The notes below the pieces were generated by a model, which saw only the letters and a list, made by a program, of their open reading frames with translations, ran no database searches and was not told the DNA's origin. A stretch of 64,000 nt of DNA from Candidatus Gastranaerophilales bacterium (lineage in GTDB: Bacteria > Cyanobacteriota > Vampirovibrionia > Gastranaerophilales > Gastranaerophilaceae), in the NCBI GenBank assembly GCA_910587815.1, contig CAJUNK010000003.1:1-64000 (forward strand), in the 5' to 3' direction. Made by a program: the position numbers and the translations under genes. Positions 25,751 to 34,044 of the stretch are shown in pieces. The number at the start of each line of letters is the position of its first letter. The first letter of the stretch is position 1.

Positions 25751-28700
25751 ATGGGCGACGGCATCAAAATAACCGGTAACTGGGATTTTGGAAAAGACAA
25801 GAAAATTGACAAAAAAGATTATGAAACCAAAGGCATCAATGAAGCCAAGCAAAAAGATTTACTTGGTAATACTAACCGTAAAGTAAATATTACTGATGGC
25901 ATTAATAAAACAGAGGCTGAATATATTATGATGGAACTTGAAGATCAAGAAGCCTTTGATTTTGAAATTGATAATAAAAATATTAAAAAGCTACTGGGTG
26001 ATGATACTACAGATGAAGCTATCAACAGCATGAAAACCATTCTTGATAAAGTTCAGGAAAATTTTGGTGAAGCAAATAAAACAGCAAAAACAACTGAAAA
26101 TTATAGAGCTGTATTTGATATTTATACAACTGCGGGTACAAATAATATAAAAATAGCACCAAGCAAGTTGCCAGAAAATACAAAAACACAGAGCATTGTA
26201 AGTGCTAATGAAGTTAAAGGTGATGATAATACTAAAGCATATACCTTAAATTCTTTGATTGAAAAAGCTTACGATTTAGATAAAATTTGTGAAGAAAATG
26301 GCATTAAAGATAAAAAGGGCATTAAAAACAATGCAATAGATGAATATTTGCAATCAAATCCAGAATTATGCACGCGAATAGTTGAACTGTATAATACAAC
26401 AAACCCTAACAACAAAATTGATGATGTAAAAGATTTAAGTTATGAGCAAATTGCTGGTATGAACCTTTATGATTATAAAAATAATAAAGGTATTGATGTA
26501 ATTGTACCAGAATTCAATCTTCCAATGCCAAAACAAGGTGATTCGAATATTAAGGAAACAAGACTTGTTTCAACGCAATATGCTACAGAAAAACCAAATA
26601 CAACTGTTGATATTGTAAAACCCAAAAAGGGCGAAACTCTTGAAGAGGGTAAACAATATGAAAAAGTTGCTGATGCTATTGCCGATAAATATGGTATTGA
26701 TAAAAATGATAAAAACTACAACTATAAAATAAACACTTTAGCTTTCCAAATAGCAAATGATCCAAGTAATGCTAAATTTATAGAAACCTATGTAAACAAG
26801 CTTAAAGATGGCGATGATGTTAATGTATTAAACGATAACACAAGAGCGGAGGCGCTACTTAATTTAACAGAGGCTAATGGTTTGCATTTCCCTGATAATA
26901 TTACTGATAATGGCATTAGGCTGCAAGGTAATTATCAATATTCACAAGGCAAGGAAACATATCAACTTTCCCCACGTTCTTATGAAAATGGCCAAACGCT
27001 AACAGAACTAATCTTGGCCGATTCTATTAATTCCAATAACCCTCCAAAAGGTGCCATTACTAAACTTGATGATATGCTGAAATACGCTTATGACCCAAGA
27101 ACTGGTGAAGCATTAAAAGGCGATAAGGAAGTTACTGTAAAAAGCGGTGATAGTTTAAATTCAATTATGAGCAAAAATTATCCGGATTTAAAACAAGGCA
27201 GTGACGAATGGAAGGCAAAACAGCTTGAAATTATGAATGCCAATCCTGAAATCTATGGTAAAATTGATGATACTGGTGCCTTAATTGAAGCAAGAGATGC
27301 CAAAGTGGATGTAAACACAAGAGCTAATTCTATGTTGCATCCTGATGATAAATTAAAGATGCCAAATTCGTATAACATTACCGATCAAGCTGCGCGCGGT
27401 CTGGCTGATGCATATATGTTAAATAACATAAAAGACAATCCGCAAATATATGCTGCATCACAAGAAATTAACGGTGAATTATCGCTTTTTGGTGCGTACA
27501 ATATTGATGAAAAAGCCCTTGGTAAAAAAGTAGATGATATGCTTGCAGATGCGAAAAAACCAGATGCAAACGGAAAAGTTTTATCAAATGAAGATGCCGC
27601 AGCAAAGGTGCGTAATGATTTAATTGCTGAATATGGCAAGAATGAAGGTGAAACAACAGGCAGTCTTGAAAACTTTCTTGAAAAATATGGCAAGGTTGAT
27701 CTTGATAAGGCTCAAGATATTGAATTATATGATGCCAAGGGTAATTTACGCTTCAAAAATGAAGATGGCACTCCTGTAGAATATAAATTCTCTGAAACCT
27801 ATGTAAGATTTGGTACTGCAAGTGCCGTTAAACCAAAAACGACAACTACATCCACTGGTGTGCCAGAAAGCACTGGAACGGGAACAGGTCCTGAAACAAA
27901 CACTGGTACAGGAACCGGAACTGGTACTGGCACTGGAACGGGAACAGGTCCTGAAACAAACACTGGTACAGGAACAGGTACGGGCCCTACTGGCCCAACC
28001 GGACCTACGGGACCAACAGGACCTACAGGACCTACGGGACCAACAGGACCTACTGGCCCAACCGGACCTACGGGACCAACAGGACCTACTGGACCTACTG
28101 GACCTACAGGACCTACTGGCCCAACAGGACCTACGGGACCAACAGGACCTACTGGCCCTACGGGACCAACAGGTGAGCCTACGGGTAATCCAACTCATGA
28201 ATTCCCAACAAATACAAGCACAGGCACTGGAACAGGTCTTCCAAATACAGGAACCGGAACAGGTGAACCACCACATGAAACAAGTGTGACATCATCAAAT
28301 ACTGATTGTGGTGAAACCACACTTCCAACCAATCCTCCTGGCAATATAACAAATGAAACTGAAAAAGCCCCAAACACTGGTACAGCTAGCACTGGTGAAA
28401 ATACAGGAGCTACAAGTGCTCCAACGGGTGATGCTGGTGAAAATACTGGCGTTGGCGGTAGCGGTACCGGTGCAGATAGCACAGGGGCAAATACAGATGC
28501 TTCAAATACCGGAACAGCAAGTACTGGTAATGAAAGCACTGGTACGCCTGAAGTAGTTCTTCCTGGTAAACCTGGTGGAAATCTGAATAATAATCCAGCA
28601 GAAAACGTCAATCAGGGTGTACAACAGCCAACAGGCACTGGCAATGATGAAGTTAAAGATGACACCGCCCATGATACTGACAAAGAAAGTGGTGATGTTG

Positions 28701-28795
28701 ATCTTGAAGACAAAAGCGGAAAAATAAATCTCGCCAAACTGGAACGCAAATTAGGCTTATTTGGTGGTGATGATAATGTATTTATTTCAACATAA
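25751..28795 (+). CDS. Leaderless giant protein with LysM-like domain and collagen-like GPT repeats
   Basis: The 1014-residue acidic protein has no signal peptide. Residues 1-450 are Asn/Asp/Lys-rich and of unknown fold. Residues ~460-540 resemble a LysM peptidoglycan-binding domain (VTVKSGDSLNSIMSKNYP, ending PDDKLKMPNS). A TG-rich low-complexity region starts at ~695 and contains 21 uninterrupted Gly-Pro-Thr triplets at residues 745-807, as in bacterial collagen-like surface fibres. Another Thr/Gly/Ser-rich spacer runs to ~960, then an acidic C-terminus. AAAGGAG precedes the ATG. Its features suggest a cell-surface or extracellular stalk, although the export route is not visible. A terminator follows. 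Confidence 0.75.
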   Translation: MGDGIKITGNWDFGKDKKIDKKDYETKGINEAKQKDLLGNTNRKVNITDGINKTEAEYIMMELEDQEAFDFEIDNKNIKKLLGDDTTDEAINSMKTILDKVQENFGEANKTAKTTENYRAVFDIYTTAGTNNIKIAPSKLPENTKTQSIVSANEVKGDDNTKAYTLNSLIEKAYDLDKICEENGIKDKKGIKNNAIDEYLQSNPELCTRIVELYNTTNPNNKIDDVKDLSYEQIAGMNLYDYKNNKGIDVIVPEFNLPMPKQGDSNIKETRLVSTQYATEKPNTTVDIVKPKKGETLEEGKQYEKVADAIADKYGIDKNDKNYNYKINTLAFQIANDPSNAKFIETYVNKLKDGDDVNVLNDNTRAEALLNLTEANGLHFPDNITDNGIRLQGNYQYSQGKETYQLSPRSYENGQTLTELILADSINSNNPPKGAITKLDDMLKYAYDPRTGEALKGDKEVTVKSGDSLNSIMSKNYPDLKQGSDEWKAKQLEIMNANPEIYGKIDDTGALIEARDAKVDVNTRANSMLHPDDKLKMPNSYNITDQAARGLADAYMLNNIKDNPQIYAASQEINGELSLFGAYNIDEKALGKKVDDMLADAKKPDANGKVLSNEDAAAKVRNDLIAEYGKNEGETTGSLENFLEKYGKVDLDKAQDIELYDAKGNLRFKNEDGTPVEYKFSETYVRFGTASAVKPKTTTTSTGVPESTGTGTGPETNTGTGTGTGTGTGTGTGPETNTGTGTGTGPTGPTGPTGPTGPTGPTGPTGPTGPTGPTGPTGPTGPTGPTGPTGPTGPTGPTGPTGPTGPTGEPTGNPTHEFPTNTSTGTGTGLPNTGTGTGEPPHETSVTSSNTDCGETTLPTNPPGNITNETEKAPNTGTASTGENTGATSAPTGDAGENTGVGGSGTGADSTGANTDASNTGTASTGNESTGTPEVVLPGKPGGNLNNNPAENVNQGVQQPTGTGNDEVKDDTAHDTDKESGDVDLEDKSGKINLAKLERKLGLFGGDDNVFIST
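27871..27975 (+). repeat. 45-bp identical repeat with 60-bp period in TG-rich region
   Basis: The 45-bp sequences at 27871-27915 and 27931-27975 are identical. They encode the TGTG-PETN-TGTG pattern twice. The exact DNA identity suggests a recent in-frame duplication and makes the tract prone to length change. Confidence 0.85.
27983..28171 (+). repeat. Collagen-like (Gly-Pro-Thr)21 tract
   Basis: Twenty-one consecutive Gly-Pro-Thr codon triplets in frame. Glycine is GGA, GGC or GGG, proline CCT, CCA or CCC, and threonine ACA, ACC, ACG or ACT, so the protein repeat is kept while the DNA varies. Confidence 0.95.
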
Positions 28796-28814
28796 CGAAT
28801 AAATAATCTTTAAT

Positions 28815-28850
28815 GAGCAGGATGCAAGCATAAAAGCATCCTGCTTTTAT
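28815..28850 (+). terminator. Rho-independent terminator
   Basis: GCAGGATGC (28817-28825) pairs with GCATCCTGC (28836-28844), followed by a T-run. Confidence 0.88.
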
Positions 28851-28868
28851 TATGTAAATATTTGTAAA
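28851..28868 (+). promoter_or_regulatory. TTTGTAAA direct-repeat box (site 3)
   Basis: TATGTAAA at 28851-28858 and TTTGTAAA at 28861-28868, 10-bp period, directly after the terminator and upstream of the 28952 gene. Confidence 0.55.
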
Positions 28869-28951
28869 TATAGTTAAAAAAACATTAAGATTATGCCTAT
28901 TTATGCCGATAACACACATGTGGAAAAGAATAAAGGAACTTTAGGTGAAAA

Positions 28952-29323
28952 ATGGTCCAATTCAACCCATTTGATGATGCATTTTTAAAACACAGAATTG
29001 GTGGCACAGAAAATATTAGTGCACCAAACAAGGTTGATGAAGCTAGTATACCTTCTGATGATAAGCAGGGTATGCAAAGCGGTACCATAGAAAAAACTGA
29101 TGAAAATGATTATTTGGATATGTCAGATATGGTAGATGATTCAGCAGAATTTGATTCATCTAGTTTTGAAAATGAAGATAATGAACAAATTAATAAGGCT
29201 GATGAAAATTCAGGAAGTTCTGACAATCAGGAAAATAATCAAGAAGACAAAGAAGAAATAATGGAAGATGCAATGCAAAATATGCAGCAGTTTATGGATA
29301 ATTTCTTTGATAAGAAGAATTAA
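28952..29323 (+). CDS. Small acidic hypothetical protein
   Basis: I recognise no family in this 123-residue, highly acidic, Asp/Glu/Asn/Ser-rich protein. It lacks a signal peptide, cysteine or membrane segment and is predicted mostly disordered, with a helical Gln/Met-rich end (MQNMQQFMDNFFDKKN). It opens with MVQFNPFDDAF, loosely like the SVNPFSAQG start of the next protein. The gene is 27 bp upstream of the large coiled-coil gene and most likely shares its transcript, starting from the direct-repeat box. It may act as a chaperone or adaptor for the large leaderless proteins; that is a guess from size, charge and linkage. Confidence 0.6.
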   Translation: MVQFNPFDDAFLKHRIGGTENISAPNKVDEASIPSDDKQGMQSGTIEKTDENDYLDMSDMVDDSAEFDSSSFENEDNEQINKADENSGSSDNQENNQEDKEEIMEDAMQNMQQFMDNFFDKKN

Positions 29324-29350
29324 CTAATTAAAACGTAAGGAGCAATAAAG

Positions 29351-31402
29351 ATGTCATCAGTAAATCCGTTTTCAGCACAAGGAACAATTACAGCTGATGC
29401 CTGGGGAACAGGTAAAAGAAATGACTGTTATTGGAACATAGCGAAAAATCAATTAGGCGAAGGTGCTTCGGCTCAAGAAATTAGTGCACTTACAGAAGAA
29501 TTAATTGCATTAAATAATGAAAAAGCTGGAAAAGCTGGGCAAAGGGATACCCTGATTAAAGACGAGCAAGCGGTATTTATTCCTTTAGAATATGCTATGG
29601 ATGAAATCAAGGAAAATGTGACAAATGCTCAAACTGCATATACTGAAACTACTGCAAAGGTAACTGAAATACAGGGTAAATTTACCGAGGCCACTACAGC
29701 AGTAAATACTGCGCTTGCAGGTTTAAATACAGCAACCAGTGAAATGAAGGCTGCTGAAGAGGCGCTCAAATCTGTATCAGATGAAGATCCAAGTTTTGAA
29801 AGCTTGCAAACTGCACTAAATGATATGCAAGTAAAATTTCAAGAAGCTCTTATTGTATATCAAGATGCATTAACTTCGCAACAAGAAGTTCAGAGTGAAT
29901 TAAACACTGCAACAGAAGAATTAGAAACCTTGGCAAAAAATCTTGAAGAATTCCAAAAGGAATTGCAAGAAACAATGGAAGAGTATAATTCTGAAAAAAA
30001 TGAGTATGGTAAAGAACTTGAAGAATTGCAAGCAGAAGTTGATAATTTAACTGAACAGACCCAAAATGTTGAAACTGAATTGCAAAATGCCAAAACTGCA
30101 CAAGAAGCTGCACAAAGTGAAATTGATAATTCACAAGAAACAGTAAGTAAAGTATTTACTACCAATGAAGAAGGCGAAATGGAATTAGATCCTGAAGCCC
30201 TAAAAACAGCAGCAGAAGGTTTAACTGACATACCCGATGGTGAAATTCCAGCAGCTAATCAAGGTGAAGGTGGCGAAGACAATCCATTAGACCTTAAAGA
30301 AGGTGATAGTGTAAGTGATAATGGTGATGGCACCTGGACTGTAACCCATCCTGACGGTACAACTGAAGTTATGAAACAGGATGAAGATGGCAACTGGGTA
30401 TCAAACAATGAAGGTGACAAAGGTGAAGAAGTTATTCCTGAATACGGTCTAACTAATGCTGAAATTGAAAAAATAAAATCAGAAGGACATGTTTATAAAG
30501 ATGGTGTTACTTATGAATTTGACAGCAATGGCGATTTAATATCCACAGAGAAAAAGGTGGACGAATCAAATCAAAGAAAAGATTTAATTACTCGCAGAGT
30601 TGCCGAAGATGGTACAACAACAACTTACGAATATGATGATAAACTTGGATGGGTTGAAACTGTAACAGATTCAGAAGGCAAAGTAATAAGTACGGCTAAA
30701 AAAGATAATAAAGGAATTATCCTAGAAGAAACCAAAGATGGTGTTACAACACATCAACAAGTTGTGAAAGATTTAATCAAAAAATATGATGATGCTAGCG
30801 GTGCAACGGCAAAAGGTAAAGTGTTAAATGAAATATTAAATAATGGTGATTTATCTGCTAAAGATATGGCAAATCTGATGGACAAAATAGATTTTGAAGA
30901 AGCCACAAAAGATTATTACTTCTGGGCAGATCCAAATGCCAAGAACAACTACATCAACAAACTCAACGATGCTATATCTAAATACTCTGGCGAAGAACTG
31001 CAAACCTTCCTTAATGCATATCAAAGCAAATATGGTCACAGTTATATGGAAGCAATACAGAATATGCAGTCCAGTAGCAAAGAAACTGACAGCTTAAAGA
31101 AATTTATATCCGTATTTGATAGCCAAATTCAGGATTCTAAAGCTATGCAATTAAAAAATAATGAACATACCGAACTTTTAAAATATAAATTAAAAGAAAA
31201 TGGTAACATACTAAAACAAGTATTAGACAATGCTGGCAATGACCAGCAAAGTAAACAGGAAGCTCTTGCGGTATTGTACAATGAATATGGCAGTTCGGAT
31301 GGAATAATTGATGCACTGCGTCGTCTTGGTAATTCTGAACAGGAAAAATATGCACCAATTCTGCAACAGTTGTATCAGAATGTTGCTGCCGGAATAGAAT
31401 AA
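29351..31402 (+). CDS. Leaderless coiled-coil protein with LysM-like N-terminus
   Basis: The 683-residue protein has no signal peptide. Residues ~20-80 look LysM-like (CYWNIAKNQLGEG, ending AVFIPLEYA). Residues ~90-265 form a long Glu/Gln/Ala/Thr-rich coiled coil. A middle section (~310-460) has YD/RHS-like beta-strand phrases such as DGTTTTYEYDDKLGW and DGVTYEFDSNGDL. The C-terminal 200 residues are helical and polar. AAGGAG before the ATG is almost the same leader as that of the 25751 gene. It is probably a cell-wall-associated or exported structural protein, by inference from the LysM-like domain. A terminator follows. Confidence 0.7.
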   Translation: MSSVNPFSAQGTITADAWGTGKRNDCYWNIAKNQLGEGASAQEISALTEELIALNNEKAGKAGQRDTLIKDEQAVFIPLEYAMDEIKENVTNAQTAYTETTAKVTEIQGKFTEATTAVNTALAGLNTATSEMKAAEEALKSVSDEDPSFESLQTALNDMQVKFQEALIVYQDALTSQQEVQSELNTATEELETLAKNLEEFQKELQETMEEYNSEKNEYGKELEELQAEVDNLTEQTQNVETELQNAKTAQEAAQSEIDNSQETVSKVFTTNEEGEMELDPEALKTAAEGLTDIPDGEIPAANQGEGGEDNPLDLKEGDSVSDNGDGTWTVTHPDGTTEVMKQDEDGNWVSNNEGDKGEEVIPEYGLTNAEIEKIKSEGHVYKDGVTYEFDSNGDLISTEKKVDESNQRKDLITRRVAEDGTTTTYEYDDKLGWVETVTDSEGKVISTAKKDNKGIILEETKDGVTTHQQVVKDLIKKYDDASGATAKGKVLNEILNNGDLSAKDMANLMDKIDFEEATKDYYFWADPNAKNNYINKLNDAISKYSGEELQTFLNAYQSKYGHSYMEAIQNMQSSSKETDSLKKFISVFDSQIQDSKAMQLKNNEHTELLKYKLKENGNILKQVLDNAGNDQQSKQEALAVLYNEYGSSDGIIDALRRLGNSEQEKYAPILQQLYQNVAAGIE

Positions 31403-31419
31403 AATTTGAATACATGTTT

Positions 31420-31456
31420 TTAAGCAGATGATATATTATATATCATCTGCTTTTTG
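31420..31456 (+). terminator. Rho-independent terminator
   Basis: GCAGATGATATA pairs with TATATCATCTGC, then TTTTT, within 31422-31455. Confidence 0.85.
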
Positions 31457-31509
31457 TTATACATTCTTTTTTATAATACTTAAACCTTTGTTACTAATGA
31501 GATTTAGCG

Positions 31510-31539
31510 TTTGTAAACTATTGTAACAAAAATTGTAAT
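31510..31539 (+). promoter_or_regulatory. TTTGTAAA direct-repeat box (site 4)
   Basis: TTTGTAAA at 31510-31517 and ATTGTAAC at 31520-31527 (10-bp period), plus ATTGTAAT at 31532-31539. A TATACT -10 candidate is at 31562-31567, 22 bp after the last box. Confidence 0.55.
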
Positions 31540-31609
31540 TATTGAAATTCAATGATTTATATATACTTTATATATATGAAAGGTAAAATCACAGGAGTAA
31601 AGTCAGAAA

Positions 31610-33391
31610 ATGTCAGCAAACATTCCAGGCGAATACATTCCAAAAACTCAATATGATCCAACCAAACTGGCTGGTGTTGCTGCTGCTAATACTGCTAGTG
31701 CTACGACAGGTGCAGAGTTTGGTTCTGAAGAAAATAAACCTTTGGAAACCGCATTTGATGTCGATGGAACAAATACAAATGTTGAAGAGCCAGTTGGTGA
31801 TCAATTTGTGGTAAACGCAAATGCTTCTGTTGAAGAATTAGAAGCACAAAAAGAGCAGATGGGCAGCACCTTAGATACTTGGAAAGGCGAACAAGAAGAT
31901 ACTCAAGATGGTATTTCAACTCTTGATACAACTATAGCAGCTCAAGAAAAAACTATTAATAAGGCTAATGAGGTAAAAGAAACAATTACTGCAAGAAATG
32001 AAGAATTAAAAAACAGTATTCAAGAATCTACCACTCAACTAAATACCATTAATGCAAGCATTGCTGATTTGGAAGCACAAATTAGTAATGCCAGTAGTTT
32101 CTTTGGCGCCATAGGTAATGCTATTAAAGGCTTTTTTGGAAATGGCGTTGATGTAAATGAATTAAAGACTCAATTAGAAACCCTTAAAGCTGAGAAAAAA
32201 CAAATTGAAACCCAAAGAGAAGCTGATAGAAAAGAACTTCAAGATAATGGTGTATTAATTAATATTAATGATGGTATAATTAGCAATCTTGAAAATTCAA
32301 AAAAAGCTAACGAAAAAGCAAAAGCAGATTTGCAAGCTACTTTGCAAGAAATTCAAGAAAAGCTTCAAAGTGGTGAACTTAGCATGGACCAAATGGAACA
32401 AGCCATTGCAGATGCTTATGCTCAACAAGGTATTGATGCAAGTGAAGAACAAATAAAAGGTACAAGTGCAGTAGTTGCAGATGCTATAAACAAAGGTAAT
32501 TTTGACGGTGAAAACACTACAAATGGTGGCGCAATTACTGATGGAAACAAGCTTGCAGAAGATATCAATAATGGTATGTTAGCTCAAGACCCTTCAACTG
32601 GTGAATTTAACGGGGAAGCTTTTGCGCCGGCACTTGAAGAAGCGGGTTATACACCAGAAGAAGCAAAGCAAAGAACGCAAATTATTGAAGCATTGGCTAC
32701 TTATAATGATATTGGTCTTGGCATAAGCTTTGATGAAATATTTAACGGTGGCGGCTCATTACTTGATATCAGCAGTGTTGTAGATAGTGCTATTACACAA
32801 AATGTAATGAAGACTGCTGGTACGGGCAAAATTGTTGGTAATCTCAAAGGTTTTACAAGTAAAAAAGACATGGACGATAATGCTTCAGCCATAAAAGATT
32901 TTCAGTCTGAATATTCTTCACTGGATAGTTACTACAGAGCAAATGACATCAAGGATTTGGAAGTTGATTCCTATCTTGATATTGCAGGAAGAATGTATAC
33001 TGACCTATCTCAAGGTGCTGTGTACAACACGACAGATATAGCCGAAGCTGGAAATGAAGCTGCAAGCTTGATGTCATCGCTAAAGGTAAAAGTTTCAAGT
33101 GGTGCTGGTGCGGATTTATCTTTCAATGCCAGATTTGAAAACAGTAAAAATAAAACTGATAGCATTATTTCAAGAGCAGAAAATAGCCTTGGTATTGGTC
33201 AAAACGAAGATATTGAAGAATGCAGGGTTGACTTTTTAACTTTTACAAGTAATTTCCGAAATGCCAAAACCGATGGTGAAAAAGAACAGATAATTTCAGA
33301 TATGGCAGAACTTTCAGCAAGAGCACAAGAAATAGAAAAAAATCCCGAAAGTAATTTCTTTACTGATGAAAGACTGCTGGTAGCATTTTAA
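31610..33391 (+). CDS. Leaderless coiled-coil protein
   Basis: I recognise no family in this 593-residue protein. It has no signal peptide. Residues ~70-260 are a coiled coil with a short interruption near 158-175 (NASSFFGAIGNAIKGFFGNG), a glycine-rich amphipathic or weakly hydrophobic hairpin that could insert in a membrane. The C-terminal half is helical and mixed (TGEFNGEAFAPALEEAGYTP; SLMSSLKVKVSSGAGADL). AGGAG precedes the ATG by a long spacer. It shares the upstream direct-repeat box and architecture with the neighbouring large proteins, which suggests a common export and regulation system. Confidence 0.68.
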   Translation: MSANIPGEYIPKTQYDPTKLAGVAAANTASATTGAEFGSEENKPLETAFDVDGTNTNVEEPVGDQFVVNANASVEELEAQKEQMGSTLDTWKGEQEDTQDGISTLDTTIAAQEKTINKANEVKETITARNEELKNSIQESTTQLNTINASIADLEAQISNASSFFGAIGNAIKGFFGNGVDVNELKTQLETLKAEKKQIETQREADRKELQDNGVLININDGIISNLENSKKANEKAKADLQATLQEIQEKLQSGELSMDQMEQAIADAYAQQGIDASEEQIKGTSAVVADAINKGNFDGENTTNGGAITDGNKLAEDINNGMLAQDPSTGEFNGEAFAPALEEAGYTPEEAKQRTQIIEALATYNDIGLGISFDEIFNGGGSLLDISSVVDSAITQNVMKTAGTGKIVGNLKGFTSKKDMDDNASAIKDFQSEYSSLDSYYRANDIKDLEVDSYLDIAGRMYTDLSQGAVYNTTDIAEAGNEAASLMSSLKVKVSSGAGADLSFNARFENSKNKTDSIISRAENSLGIGQNEDIEECRVDFLTFTSNFRNAKTDGEKEQIISDMAELSARAQEIEKNPESNFFTDERLLVAF

Positions 33392-33409
33392 TAAGGATTA
33401 GATACACAT

Positions 33410-33437
33410 TTAAAGCCCGATATTATCGGGCTTTTTG
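33410..33437 (+). terminator. Rho-independent terminator
   Basis: AAAGCCCGATA (33412-33422) pairs with TATCGGGCTTT, then T's. Confidence 0.85.
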
Positions 33438-33470
33438 TGCTGTAAATTTTATTAAGTATTTTAAATTTTG

Positions 33471-33499
33471 TTTACACTCCTTAAAAAAATTTGTATAAT
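33471..33499 (+). promoter_or_regulatory. Sigma70-type promoter of rpiB
   Basis: -35 TTTACA (33471-33476), 17-bp spacer, -10 TATAAT (33494-33499), with TG just before the -10. Confidence 0.75.
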
Positions 33500-33529
33500 T
33501 AACAAATCACAAGCAAAAAGGAGTTTTTA

Positions 33530-33964
33530 ATGGAAAATTTAAAAGTAGCAATCGGATGCGACCATGGTGGATATCATCTAAAAGAAAAAATTAAAGAGTA
33601 TTTGGAAGTTCATAATATTGAACATAAAGACTTTGGTATATATATTAAAGAAGCCAGTGATTATCCCGAAATTGCAAAAGAAGTGGCTTCTGCTGTTGCT
33701 TCAGGTGAATTTGATAGAGGTATTCTTGTTTGTGGAACGGGACTTGGCATGAGTATTACTGCAAACAAAACAAAAGGAATAAGAGCAACTGCTATTGAAA
33801 ATACTTATTCAGCAAGGGTTTCACGTGCACACAATAATTCTAATGTGCTTTGTCTAGGTGAAAGGGTTATTGGTGATTATCTTGCATTAGATATTGTAGA
33901 CATTTGGTTGAAAACCGGTTTTGAAGGCGGAAGACATAAAAAACGTATTGATATGATTGAGTAA
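33530..33964 (+). CDS. rpiB: Ribose 5-phosphate isomerase B
   Basis: This 144-residue cytoplasmic enzyme interconverts ribose 5-phosphate and ribulose 5-phosphate in the pentose phosphate pathway. The signature AIGCDHGGYHLKEKI (from residue ~6) and the catalytic-cysteine region LVCGTGLGMSITANK (~residue 67-81) are intact, as is ARVSRAHNNSNVL. Length is normal. AAAGGAG lies before the ATG and a good promoter lies upstream. Allose-6-phosphate isomerase activity is a known alternative in the family. clpC follows 80 bp later, possibly on the same transcript. Confidence 0.93.
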   Translation: MENLKVAIGCDHGGYHLKEKIKEYLEVHNIEHKDFGIYIKEASDYPEIAKEVASAVASGEFDRGILVCGTGLGMSITANKTKGIRATAIENTYSARVSRAHNNSNVLCLGERVIGDYLALDIVDIWLKTGFEGGRHKKRIDMIE

Positions 33965-34044
33965 TCTTTTGGCGTTTGAGAAAATTTATTTTAGTGCTAA
34001 ACTTAAATCATTGAATTAGTAATCCGATTTTAAGGAAGTTTATA

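Noticed and set aside
27983..28171. Possible CRISPR-like array from the short regular repeats
   Set aside because: The 9-bp unit is in frame within a coding gene, has no spacers, and no cas genes are present.
27746..28289. Overlapping 159-176 codon frames (both strands) across the GPT tract
   Set aside because: Pure low-complexity shadows of the collagen-like repeat; the sense frame keeps amino acids constant while codons vary.
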